Source: an uncultured Bacilli bacterium (GTDB lineage Bacteria > Bacillota_I > Bacilli_A > RF39 > UBA660). From it: a DNA stretch of 8,888 nt. Numbering within the stretch: the first letter of the stretch is position 1; each line of letters begins with the position of its first letter. The notes under the pieces are model-generated. The model searched no databases. It was not told where the DNA came from and saw nothing but the letters and a program-made list of their open reading frames with translations. Made by a program: the position numbers and the translations under genes. The stretch lies in assembly GCA_934183185.1 (NCBI GenBank), contig CAKPSO010000039.1, forward strand, positions 1 to 8,888. Direction: 5' to 3'. Shown one piece after another: positions 1-6,870 of the stretch.

Positions 1-30
1 TATTTTGTCTTCATAACTTAATTTTGACAT

Positions 31-69
31 ATAAAAACCTCGTTTCTATTTTGTCCAAGAAACGGGGTT
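31..69 (-). terminator. Rho-independent terminator of the minus-strand gene
   Basis: Arms AACCTCGTTTCT (36-47) and AGAAACGGGGTT (58-69) form a 12-bp stem with one G-U wobble and a 10-base loop. Read on the minus strand, the stem is followed directly by TTTTTAT (37-31), the expected U-tract. On the plus strand no T-run follows, so the terminator is directional. It lies 40 bases past the stop codon of the gene at 109-495. Confidence 0.85.
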
Positions 70-108
70 CATATCACCTAGCATGTTGTTTTCTTATAAT
101 ACTATTTT

Positions 109-495
109 TTATATTACGAAACATTGAGTTTCAATTTTCATCTTACGAATTAATCCCTTTAATTTGTTATAATTACCAGGAAATTTATCAACACCACGAT
201 AGTAATAGCTATCGCCATTTTTAGTAAGAATATCTAACTCCCATTCCACTTGTCCCATTGTACTTAAATCTAAATAAGTTCTTTGCCAATTATTAACCAT
301 AGGAATAAGATTTTCTACAAAGCTATCAAATATTTCATCACTAACTTCAACTCTTTTAGAAGTTTGCCTTAAATTAGAATTTTGAGCAATTACCCTTAAA
401 GTATTTCTAGTACGAGTTTTATTAAGCTCGAAAGTATCTTTCTCACCACTAGCACGCCTTTCAAAAAATGTAACTTTTTTTACTTCTGGAAACAT
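109..495 (-). CDS. Hypothetical protein, 128 residues
   Basis: I do not recognise this family. The start is the ATG at 495-493, because AGAGGTGGTG at 510-501 is a strong ribosome binding site five bases upstream. An in-frame ATG at 522 would add nine residues but has no such site. The product is soluble, with no signal peptide or membrane segment. Its N-terminal third is charged (KKVTFFERR, then an Arg/Lys/Asn-rich stretch to residue 48), and the middle (about 50-75) looks helical. A C-terminal part with GQVEWELDIL, YYYRGVDKFPGNYNKL and LKGLIRKM (81-118) looks like a compact alpha/beta domain. The gene is monocistronic with its own terminator. It diverges from feoA across a gap holding a large inverted repeat, so it may be co-regulated with iron uptake, which is inference. 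No DNA-binding motif is obvious. Confidence 0.75.
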   Translation of the reverse strand: MFPEVKKVTFFERRASGEKDTFELNKTRTRNTLRVIAQNSNLRQTSKRVEVSDEIFDSFVENLIPMVNNWQRTYLDLSTMGQVEWELDILTKNGDSYYYRGVDKFPGNYNKLKGLIRKMKIETQCFVI

Positions 496-514
496 ATAAA
501 CACCACCTCTATAT

Positions 515-593
515 TTAATCATAATTATATTCTAACACATAAATTCAATTATTAACATCACTTATTTTGAACATAAGAATATATTATGATTAA
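515..593. promoter_or_regulatory. Near-perfect inverted repeat in the divergent intergenic region
   Basis: The left arm TTAATCATAATTATATTC (515-532) is the reverse complement of the right arm GAATATATTATGATTAA (577-593), except for one extra base; 44 bases separate them. Each arm lies just upstream of the ribosome binding site of one divergent gene: the minus gene's site at 510-501 and feoA's at about 595-604. Both genes therefore share the same upstream element in the same orientation. It includes -10-like strings (TATAAT at 529-524 on minus; TATTAT at 582-587 on plus), but no well-spaced -35 was found for either. I read it as a shared operator or promoter element. It does not match the classical Fur box. 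Confidence 0.6.
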
Positions 594-607
594 CGGGAAG
601 TGATTAA

Positions 608-841
608 ATGAATACTACTCTAAATATGTTAAAAATTGGCGATAAAGCTAAAGTGGTAAAACTAAATAATAAAGGCTCAATCCATAGAAGATTACTAGAT
701 ATGGGCCTTATTCCAGGTACTGAAATAGAATGTGTATTAGTAAGTCCATTTAAAGATCCAGTAGCCTACTTAATAAGAAATACCCTAGTAGCTATAAGAA
801 ATAATGATAGTAAATTAATAGAAGTGGAGGTAGTTAACTAA
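608..841 (+). CDS. feoA: FeoA, ferrous iron transport accessory protein
   Basis: This is a 77-residue cytoplasmic SH3-fold protein that works with the FeoB iron transporter. The FeoA signature is visible: LKIGDKAKVVKL (8-19), the core RRLLDMGLIPGTEIECV (27-43), then DPVAYLIRNTLVAIRNNDSKLIEV (50-73). Length is typical for a stand-alone FeoA. The ATG at 608 follows GGGAAGTGATT (595-605), which resembles the extended Shine-Dalgarno sequence AGGTGATC. The stop codon overlaps the feoB start by one base (TAATG), which suggests translational coupling. A large inverted repeat lies immediately upstream. No clear Fur box was seen. Confidence 0.95.
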   Translation: MNTTLNMLKIGDKAKVVKLNNKGSIHRRLLDMGLIPGTEIECVLVSPFKDPVAYLIRNTLVAIRNNDSKLIEVEVVN

Positions 842-2850
842 TGATAAAAGTAGCTCTAGCAGGTAATCCAAACGTAGGTAAAAGTACTATTTTTAATACT
901 TTAACAGGTATGAAGCAGCATACTGGTAATTGGCCTGGTAAAACAGTAAGTAATGCTATTGGTAACTTTACTTATAATAATAAAAACTATGAATTATACG
1001 ATTTACCAGGTACTTATTCATTAATATCTCATTCAGAAGAAGAAACAGTAGCTAGAGATTTTTTATGCTATGAAAAAAGTGATTTAGTAATAGTAGTATG
1101 CGATAGCTTATGTCTAGAACGTAATATGAATTTAGTACTGCAGATAATGGAAATAACTAAAAGAGTAATAGTGGTTGTCAATTTAATGGATGAAGCTAAA
1201 AAGAAAAAAGTAACACTTAATTTAAAACTATTAGAAGAAAAACTAGGTGTACCCGTAGTAGGTACATCTGCACGCAGTAAAATGGGAATTAAGAAATTAT
1301 TAGAAACTATTGATAATATAGATAATTATAAGTTAAAACCATATTCAGTATACTATAATGAAAAAATAGAAAAAGAAATAACTAATATTGAGAAAGAAAT
1401 AAGTAAATTAAATTTTAAAAATCTAAATTCTAGATGGGTATCAATAAAACTATTAGGTAATGACAAAGAAATATGTACCAAAATAGAAAGCTATTTAAAT
1501 ATTGATATTAGAAAAATTTATAAAATAAAATCTAGTAATAGCGAAATAACTGATTCCATTGTTTCATCTATTATGTCTAATGCTGAAGAAATAGTAAAGA
1601 ATGTAGTTAAATATGAGAATAAAAACTATAATGTTAAAACTAGAAAAATTGATCGTATTCTAACTAGTAAACTCTTTGGTATACCATGTATGTTAATATT
1701 ACTATTATTTGTTTTTTGGTTAACTATTATTGGAGCTAACTACCCATCTTCATTACTATATGACATTTTATTTAAATTAGAAAAACCATTAATGAATATT
1801 CTAGTATTTTTAAAAGTACCTAACCCTTTAATAGAAATGATAGTATCAGGAGGTTACAGAACATTGGCTTGGGTTACTTCTGTAATGCTACCACCTATGG
1901 CGATATTCTTTCCTTTATTTTCAATATTGGAAGATTTAGGATATTTACCACGAATAGCCTTCAATCTAGATCGCTGTTTTCAAAAATGTAAGGCATGTGG
2001 TAAACAAGCCTTAACTATGTGCATGGGTTTTGGATGTAATGCTGTAGGAGTTACAGGTTGTCGTATAATAGATTCTAAACGTGAGAGACTAATAGCCATC
2101 TTAACTAATAGCTTTATACCATGCAATGGTAGATTTCCAACTCTATTAGCCATCATATCAATATTCTTTATAGGAAGTAATAATTCTAATTTATTAAAAG
2201 GATTAATACTAACAGGAGTTATATTACTAGGAATAATAGTTACTTTATTTATATCTTGGCTATTATCAAAAACTGTACTTAAAGGAACTCCCTCATCATT
2301 TACTTTAGAATTACCACCATATCGTAAACCCCAATTTATAAAAACTATTATCAACAGTATATTTAATAAAACACTACATGTATTAGGAAGAGCTGTAATT
2401 GTAGCATTACCAACAGGACTATTAATTTGGCTTTTAGCTAACATAAATATTAATGGTACTAGTATATTATCTAATTTAAGTATGCTACTAGATCCATTTG
2501 GTAAATTAATAGGATTAGACGGAGTAGTATTAATTTCATTTATATTGGGTTTTCCTGCTAATGAAATAGTAATCCCAATCATGATAATGACTTATATGTC
2601 TCTAGGAAATATAACAGATTTTTCTAATCTACAGTTTTTAAAAGACTTATTACTTCAAAATAATTGGACTATTTTAACTGCTGTTAATATGCTAATAATA
2701 ACTCTATTTCATTTTCCTTGCTCCACAACTTGCCTTACTATAAAGAAAGAAACTGGTAGTATTAAATGGGTATTATATTCAATACTATTACCAATGCTAA
2801 CAGGAATAATTTTATGCTTGATTACTACCACTATATATAATTTTTTCTAA
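841..2850 (+). CDS. feoB: FeoB, ferrous iron uptake GTPase/permease
   Basis: This 669-residue inner-membrane Fe(II) transporter has an N-terminal G domain. G-protein motifs are intact: G1 GNPNVGKST (8-16), a G2 region NWPGKTVS (30-37), G3 DLPG (54-57), G4 NLMD (114-117) and G5 TSAR (142-145). A helical linker region runs to about residue 270. The membrane part begins near residue 275 and carries the Gate motifs of the Bacillota type: CMGFGCNAVGVTGCRII (from 394), FIPCNGRFPTLL (from 425) and HFPCSTTCLTIKKETGS (from 624). Translation starts at the ATG overlapping the feoA stop, with GTGGAGGT (824-831) as the ribosome binding site. No feoC follows and no terminator is visible, so some read-through into the next gene is possible. 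Confidence 0.97.
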   Translation: MIKVALAGNPNVGKSTIFNTLTGMKQHTGNWPGKTVSNAIGNFTYNNKNYELYDLPGTYSLISHSEEETVARDFLCYEKSDLVIVVCDSLCLERNMNLVLQIMEITKRVIVVVNLMDEAKKKKVTLNLKLLEEKLGVPVVGTSARSKMGIKKLLETIDNIDNYKLKPYSVYYNEKIEKEITNIEKEISKLNFKNLNSRWVSIKLLGNDKEICTKIESYLNIDIRKIYKIKSSNSEITDSIVSSIMSNAEEIVKNVVKYENKNYNVKTRKIDRILTSKLFGIPCMLILLLFVFWLTIIGANYPSSLLYDILFKLEKPLMNILVFLKVPNPLIEMIVSGGYRTLAWVTSVMLPPMAIFFPLFSILEDLGYLPRIAFNLDRCFQKCKACGKQALTMCMGFGCNAVGVTGCRIIDSKRERLIAILTNSFIPCNGRFPTLLAIISIFFIGSNNSNLLKGLILTGVILLGIIVTLFISWLLSKTVLKGTPSSFTLELPPYRKPQFIKTIINSIFNKTLHVLGRAVIVALPTGLLIWLLANININGTSILSNLSMLLDPFGKLIGLDGVVLISFILGFPANEIVIPIMIMTYMSLGNITDFSNLQFLKDLLLQNNWTILTAVNMLIITLFHFPCSTTCLTIKKETGSIKWVLYSILLPMLTGIILCLITTTIYNFF

Positions 2851-2888
2851 TTGACTGTTATAAATAGTATTGACTGTTATAAATAGTA
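2851..2888 (+). repeat. Tandem 19-bp direct repeat upstream of the pilin-like gene
   Basis: Two exact adjoining copies of TTGACTGTTATAAATAGTA occupy 2851-2869 and 2870-2888, starting directly after the feoB stop codon. Each copy contains the imperfect dyad ACTgTTataAAtAGT, so the pair could serve as two operator half-sites or two operators about two helical turns apart. The second copy supplies the -35 element of the promoter below. Confidence 0.85.
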
Positions 2889-2898
2889 ATGTTAAAAT
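2870..2898 (+). promoter_or_regulatory. Candidate vegetative promoter with extended -10
   Basis: TTGACT (2870-2875, five of six matches to the -35 consensus) is followed after 17 bases by TAAAAT (2893-2898, five of six matches to TATAAT). TG at 2890-2891 makes an extended -10 (TGnTAAAAT). The predicted transcript starts near 2905, about 20 bases before the ATG at 2925. The promoter is embedded in the tandem 19-bp repeat, so a repressor bound there would block the -35. Confidence 0.65.
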
Positions 2899-2924
2899 TA
2901 ATGTATAAATAATAGGAGAAAGTT

Positions 2925-4436
2925 ATGAAGAAAAAGGGTTTTACATTAATAGAATTATTAGCAGTATTAATAATTCTAGGAATAATATTAGGATTGGCAG
3001 TAGGAGCTTTGACAGGATATTTAAATATAGGAAGAAATAAGTCATATCATATTCTAGAAGAAAGTATGAAATCGGCTGCTACTGATGCCATAACAAGTTG
3101 TCTAACGGGTGAAGATAAGAATAGAGAATTCTGTAAGAATCATGATTTATTAGAAAAACAGTATGATTATGAAATAATAAAACTAAAAGAATTAATGAAT
3201 GATGATTATATAGATGCTATAAAAGATCCTGCTAATACAGATTTACTATGTAGTGAAGATTCATATGTATACATAACCAATAAAGCAGGAGAAGATAGTA
3301 AAAATGAAGACTTACAGTATAAAGTATGTTTAATGTGTAGTAAATATAAAGGTAAAGATTGCTTAGATGATTTAAATGAAGGTAATTATAACGCCTACTG
3401 TAAAGTAAGTTATGATGAAACAGGAAATATTCCATATGATGGAAAATGGACTGATAAGAATTTATATTTAACTCTAACAGCAGAAGGAAATTATAAGTAC
3501 GGAATAGCTAGTTATACATATAGTTTTGATAAAGTAAGTAAACAAGTAAAAGCAACTGATGATAAAACTGTAGTAACACTAGATATGAGTGTTGGAAATA
3601 AGATTATTAAAGTAACTGCTAAAGATGGAATGGGATATACTAAGGAAACAGACTGTGGAGTAGTAAAAGTGGATAAAGAAAAAATTCTAAGTGCAACTCT
3701 AACTGGAATGTTAAAAGATAAAAAGAAAGAAATTAAGAGTGGAAGCTGGGCAGGAGAAGATGTAATCTTAACTGCAACACCAAATCCAAAAGAAGTTCCA
3801 AGTGGCTACTTATATCAATGGTATAAAGATGGAATAAAGCTAGGAGAAGAAACAACAAGTAATACCTATACTGCTACAGTAGATGGAACATATTATGCAG
3901 AAGTAACTAATAGTTTGCATAATCAAAAAGTAACCACTAATGAATTTATAATTAAGTTTGATAGAACTAAACCAACCATAACAGCTATTAAGAATCCAAT
4001 AAGTATGGGAACAGAAGATTATGAATTTATAAATAATGTTGAATATACATTTGGAATAAGTGGAGGAAACGTAAAATGTAATCCAAAAGCAAGTAGAAAG
4101 ACAGGAACATATGAAGTAACATGTAATGCCTTTGGAAATAATGGACTAACAGCTAGTATAAAATTTAAAGCTCAGCATAGTTTTCCTGCTACTTATGTAA
4201 GTAGGTCATGTACTGGTGAAAGAAATTGTGTAGATAAACCTAATTGCCATACTGTTGGATATCATTGGTGTGAATCATCAGGTGGAAATTGTGATACGTG
4301 CAATGGTTCATCAAGCTTATGCCCAGAAGTAGAATGCAATGGAACATATAGGTCATGTGATAAGTATACTTATGATTGCTCATATTATTCTTGTCCAGCA
4401 GGAACTACACTAAAAGGTGCTACCTGCTACTATTAG
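2925..4436 (+). CDS. Type IV pilin-like surface protein with Ig-like modules and a Cys-rich C-terminus
   Basis: This 503-residue protein begins with a textbook class III signal: a five-residue leader MKKKG, cleavage before F6, Glu at +5 (E10), and the hydrophobic pilin helix FTLIELLAVLIILGIILGLAVGAL. It is far longer than ordinary pilins or pseudopilins (about 100-200 residues). Residues about 40-165 form a charged region with seven cysteines. Two Ig-like beta modules follow (about 168-250 and 270-347). Both open with a W-containing strand (DGKWTDKNLYLTLTA; SGSWAGEDVILTATP) and close with V/F-D-K/R (KVDKEK, KFDRTK). A third beta region (350-416) leads to a tail from 424 with 12 cysteines in 73 residues. 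There are 22 cysteines in all, suggesting a disulfide-stabilised exported protein. AGGAGA (2914-2919) precedes the ATG. No prepilin peptidase, assembly ATPase or platform gene is in the window, so its export and assembly route cannot be judged here. Confidence 0.85.
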   Translation: MKKKGFTLIELLAVLIILGIILGLAVGALTGYLNIGRNKSYHILEESMKSAATDAITSCLTGEDKNREFCKNHDLLEKQYDYEIIKLKELMNDDYIDAIKDPANTDLLCSEDSYVYITNKAGEDSKNEDLQYKVCLMCSKYKGKDCLDDLNEGNYNAYCKVSYDETGNIPYDGKWTDKNLYLTLTAEGNYKYGIASYTYSFDKVSKQVKATDDKTVVTLDMSVGNKIIKVTAKDGMGYTKETDCGVVKVDKEKILSATLTGMLKDKKKEIKSGSWAGEDVILTATPNPKEVPSGYLYQWYKDGIKLGEETTSNTYTATVDGTYYAEVTNSLHNQKVTTNEFIIKFDRTKPTITAIKNPISMGTEDYEFINNVEYTFGISGGNVKCNPKASRKTGTYEVTCNAFGNNGLTASIKFKAQHSFPATYVSRSCTGERNCVDKPNCHTVGYHWCESSGGNCDTCNGSSSLCPEVECNGTYRSCDKYTYDCSYYSCPAGTTLKGATCYY

Positions 4437-4446
4437 AGGAGGAATA

Positions 4447-4875
4447 ATGAAAAAGAATATAAAAATAAGTTTAATATTATTAATTATATCCATAATAATA
4501 ATTACTATAGGCATAGTATTATTCTTAAATAATAATGAAAATCTTACAGAAGTTAACTATTACTGTTACATGAAATCTGGTTACAGTAAAACAGTTATTA
4601 TAGAAAATACTTATGAATTTACATATAATCAGAATGTTAAAAATCCTATAAGAAAATTTACTGCCACCTATAAAGATTCTAATGAATATAAAGAAGATAA
4701 TTATGGTAAATTCTTTATAGAAAATGATAAACCAGATAAAGTTGAAAATGATGATAAAAACTTAAAAAGAACTTATATTTGGAATAATGGATTATCATTT
4801 GATAGGGATAAAGATACTATAGATTCATATATTAAATTAATAGAATCAAAAGGTTATAAATGTACTAAAAAATAA
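4447..4875 (+). CDS. Small membrane-anchored extracytoplasmic protein, unknown function
   Basis: I do not recognise the family. The start is the ATG at 4447, because AGAGGAGG (4435-4442) lies four bases upstream; an in-frame upstream ATG at 4417 lies inside the preceding gene. The 142-residue product has a basic start (MKKNIK), one long hydrophobic segment (about 7-27) with no lipobox cysteine, and a polar domain of about 115 residues that is probably outside the cell. Exactly two cysteines lie in that domain, one near its start (NYYCYMKSGY) and one three residues from the C-terminus (GYKCTKK), and could bond to each other. The pattern of Thr/Tyr strands resembles small beta-rich lipoprotein-like domains, but I cannot assign one. 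It starts 10 bases after the pilin-like gene and shares its transcript and terminator, so a role in the same surface structure is a reasonable guess. Confidence 0.8.
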   Translation: MKKNIKISLILLIISIIIITIGIVLFLNNNENLTEVNYYCYMKSGYSKTVIIENTYEFTYNQNVKNPIRKFTATYKDSNEYKEDNYGKFFIENDKPDKVENDDKNLKRTYIWNNGLSFDRDKDTIDSYIKLIESKGYKCTKK

Positions 4876-4886
4876 TAATAAAAAAT

Positions 4887-4914
4887 AAGAAAGTTGAATA
4901 GACTTTCTTTTTTT
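4887..4914 (+). terminator. Rho-independent terminator of the pilin-like operon
   Basis: AAGAAAGT (4887-4894) pairs with ACTTTCTT (4902-4909) around a seven-base loop, and the right arm runs into a T-tract ending at 4914. It lies 12 bases past the stop codon at 4875. An A-rich stretch on the left side means it could also stop transcripts from the other strand. Confidence 0.9.
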
Positions 4915-4963
4915 CGACAAATTTTTACTTGCATATTTAGTATTCTATATACAGGTGAATGAA

Positions 4964-5407
4964 ATGAAAACTAATTTTTTAATATCTATTATCTGTGCTA
5001 TATTATTAGGATATTTATCGGCAACTTTTATTTTTAAAGAATACCGGGATAGTAATAGCGTATTTGGTGCTAGTAATACTATTTATTTTCTTCAATACGG
5101 TGTATATACTAATCCCAATTCTTCTAATATTAAGGACACTAAGTATATTGAAGTAGAAGAAGATGGTAAATACTATGTATATGTAGGTATGACTACTAGT
5201 TTAGAAAATGCAGAGAAAATAAAAAAGATCTACCAAGATAATAAAACAGAACTGTATATTAAAGAAAGCTATATTAGTAATAATGAATTTGTTAGTGAAT
5301 TATCTCAGTATGATGTACTATTAGATAGTTCTAAAACTAAAGAAGAAGTAAACTCTATCCTATCAACTATCCTATCTACTTATGAAGAACTAGTATTAAA
5401 GAGGTAA
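4964..5407 (+). CDS. Membrane-anchored SPOR-like protein at the spoIIB position
   Basis: The 147-residue product has one N-terminal membrane segment (about 5-24), a short linker, and a domain from about 40 to 101 that reads like a SPOR fold: IYFLQYGVYTN, then KYYVYVGMTTSLENAEKIKKIY. SPOR domains bind denuded peptidoglycan glycan at septa. A helical tail follows. Start choice: the ATG at 4964 has AGGTGA (4953-4958) five bases before it, while a GTG at 4955 would overlap that site. The gene ends two bases before radC. In Bacillus, spoIIB, a SPOR-containing septal protein needed for efficient engulfment, lies just upstream of maf-radC. This gene may be its counterpart, though it is shorter, so I leave the symbol blank. 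The first gene after a terminator, it must have its own promoter; I could not identify one confidently in 4915-4952. Confidence 0.75.
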   Translation: MKTNFLISIICAILLGYLSATFIFKEYRDSNSVFGASNTIYFLQYGVYTNPNSSNIKDTKYIEVEEDGKYYVYVGMTTSLENAEKIKKIYQDNKTELYIKESYISNNEFVSELSQYDVLLDSSKTKEEVNSILSTILSTYEELVLKR

Positions 5408-5409
5408 TT

Positions 5410-6096
5410 ATGAGAATAAAAGATATTCCAATAACAGATAGACCTAGAGAAAGATTATTAGAGTATGGAGCAGAAAATCTATCTAATGAAGAATTAATAT
5501 CTATACTACTAAAGACTGGTAGTAAGAAAAAATCAGTAAAAGAATTATCTCTAGAAGTATTAAAACTAATAGATAATATTGAAAACCTAAAAGATATAAC
5601 AGTAGAAAAATTACTAACTATAAATGGTATTGGAACAACTAAGGCTCTAGAATTAATTAGCGCTGTAGAGTTGGGAAAAAGAATATTTATAAGAGGTAAC
5701 ACACAAACTAAAATACGCTTTAGGAATTCAAATGAAATATATAAAAATACTAAATATTTATTTGCTAATAAGAAACAAGAATTCTTTTATTGCTTTTACT
5801 TAAATAATAAAAATGAAGTAATTGAAAGGAGATTATTATTTATGGGAACAATTAATCGTAGTATTGTTCATCCCAGAGAAATCTTTAAGTATGCATACTT
5901 AAACAGTGCATCAGCTATTATCTGTATGCATAATCATCCAAGTGGTGATATAACCCCAAGTAGAGAAGATATAAGATTAACAGAATCACTAGTAGAATTA
6001 GGTAAATTAAATGCTATACCAGTATTAGATCATATTATTAGTAGTGAAAATGATTATTATAGTTTCTATGAAGATGGTAAGATAATTAATCTATAG
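5410..6096 (+). CDS. radC: RadC family JAB/MPN-domain protein
   Basis: The 228-residue protein has the standard RadC layout. Residues about 1-95 hold the helical region typical of the family (IPITDRPRERLLEYGAENLSNEELISILLKTG) and a helix-hairpin-helix-like stretch (INGIGTTKALELISAVELGKR, from 71). The JAB1/MPN metalloprotease-like domain follows. It has the conserved metal motif HNHPSGDITPSRED: H174, H176, S184 and D187 are all present, preceded by VHPREIFKYAYLNSASAIICM. The family (UPF0758) was historically linked to DNA repair, but its biochemical role is unsettled. AGAGGT at 5400-5405 precedes the ATG. In Bacillus it is followed by mreB; here mreC follows directly. Confidence 0.96.
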   Translation: MRIKDIPITDRPRERLLEYGAENLSNEELISILLKTGSKKKSVKELSLEVLKLIDNIENLKDITVEKLLTINGIGTTKALELISAVELGKRIFIRGNTQTKIRFRNSNEIYKNTKYLFANKKQEFFYCFYLNNKNEVIERRLLFMGTINRSIVHPREIFKYAYLNSASAIICMHNHPSGDITPSREDIRLTESLVELGKLNAIPVLDHIISSENDYYSFYEDGKIINL

Positions 6097-6105
6097 GTGA
6101 TTAAC

Positions 6106-6870
6106 TTGAAAAAGAAATATAAGTCTTATCGTAAGAACAATATATATATAATTATAGGAAGTATCTTTATACTACTTGTATTCTGTATATTTTATAATTA
6201 TAAAATTATCTTTAAAACTACTATATTTACTGATATAGGTAGTAGTATAAATAGATTATTTATACCTAAAAAAATAGATTATCAGAATATAACTTCTCTT
6301 CAAGAAAGAAGATTAAAAGATGATATTAATGATTTAAAGAAATTACTAGATCTTAAACAAACTGCTACTGGTTATAAAATGATATTTTCTACTATTACTA
6401 GTAGAAATGTTGATTATTGGTTTTATACTGTTACTATTGATAAAGGTAAAAAAGATGGAATATCTAAAGATATGATTGTGATTAATGAGAATGGTTTAGT
6501 AGGACGTATTCTTGAAGTACATAATCATTCTAGTATAGTAAAACTAATAAGTGCCAATGACTCATATAATAAAATAGCTGTTGATATTATATCAGAAGAA
6601 GATACATATAAAGGAGTTATAAGTGGATATGATACTGATACTAATTCTATATTAGTTACATGTATTCGTAGTACTTCTAAAGTGAAAGTAGGGGATACTA
6701 TAGAAACAAATGGTATTGGTACTCTATTTCCTAATGGTATTATAGTAGGTACAGTAGAAAAAATAATTAGTGATGATTTAGGTATAAGTAAAGTATTAAA
6801 AGTAAAATCGAACGTTAACTTTGAAAATATTCGCTATGTAGCTGTATTAAAAAAGGATACTAACGAATGA
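6106..6870 (+). CDS. mreC: MreC, rod shape-determining protein
   Basis: MreC is a single-pass membrane protein that organises the elongasome by binding penicillin-binding proteins. I place the start at TTG 6106: AGGTGA (6095-6100) lies five bases upstream. A GTG at 6097 abutting the radC stop would bury that site and has none of its own. The 254-residue product has a basic N-terminus, a membrane helix (about 13-33), a short coiled coil (about 62-85, LQERRLKDDINDLKKLLDLK), and the MreC beta-domain. Family patterns include DYWFYTVTIDKGKKDGISKDMIVINENGLVGRI, VKLISANDSYNKIAVDI and GIGTLFPNGIIVGTV. The stop overlaps mreD by four bases (ATGA). No mreB accompanies it in this window. Confidence 0.93.
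   Translation: MKKKYKSYRKNNIYIIIGSIFILLVFCIFYNYKIIFKTTIFTDIGSSINRLFIPKKIDYQNITSLQERRLKDDINDLKKLLDLKQTATGYKMIFSTITSRNVDYWFYTVTIDKGKKDGISKDMIVINENGLVGRILEVHNHSSIVKLISANDSYNKIAVDIISEEDTYKGVISGYDTDTNSILVTCIRSTSKVKVGDTIETNGIGTLFPNGIIVGTVEKIISDDLGISKVLKVKSNVNFENIRYVAVLKKDTNE

Noticed and set aside
24..224. Plus-strand open frame at the left end
   Set aside because: It runs through the minus-strand terminator hairpin and antisense to the 109-495 gene, with no upstream ribosome binding site.
543..548. TTGAAT on the minus strand as the -35 of the 109-495 gene
   Set aside because: Spacing to TATAAT (529-524) is 13 bases and to TATGAT (523-518) is 19; neither is a convincing pair.
561..577. CTTAT-7-ATAAG dyad near a TTGAAC string as a feoA operator or promoter
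   Set aside because: Arms are only five bases, and the TTGAAC is 9-12 bases from the nearest -10-like string, too close for a normal promoter.
1980..2582. Long minus-strand open frame opposite feoB
   Set aside because: It lies entirely antisense to the conserved membrane domain of feoB and has no ribosome binding site or recognisable motif; it is a shadow frame.
3232..3435. Minus-strand open frame opposite the pilin-like gene
   Set aside because: Composition is that of reverse-complemented coding DNA (Tyr/Leu/His-rich) and there is no start signal.
4915..4950. Vegetative or sigma-E-type promoter for the SPOR-like gene (TCGACA, TTGCAT, GCATATT, TATTCT strings)
   Set aside because: No combination gives acceptable spacing, so no promoter is claimed.
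5376..5702. Minus-strand open frame opposite radC
   Set aside because: Antisense to the conserved N-terminal region of RadC; no independent support.
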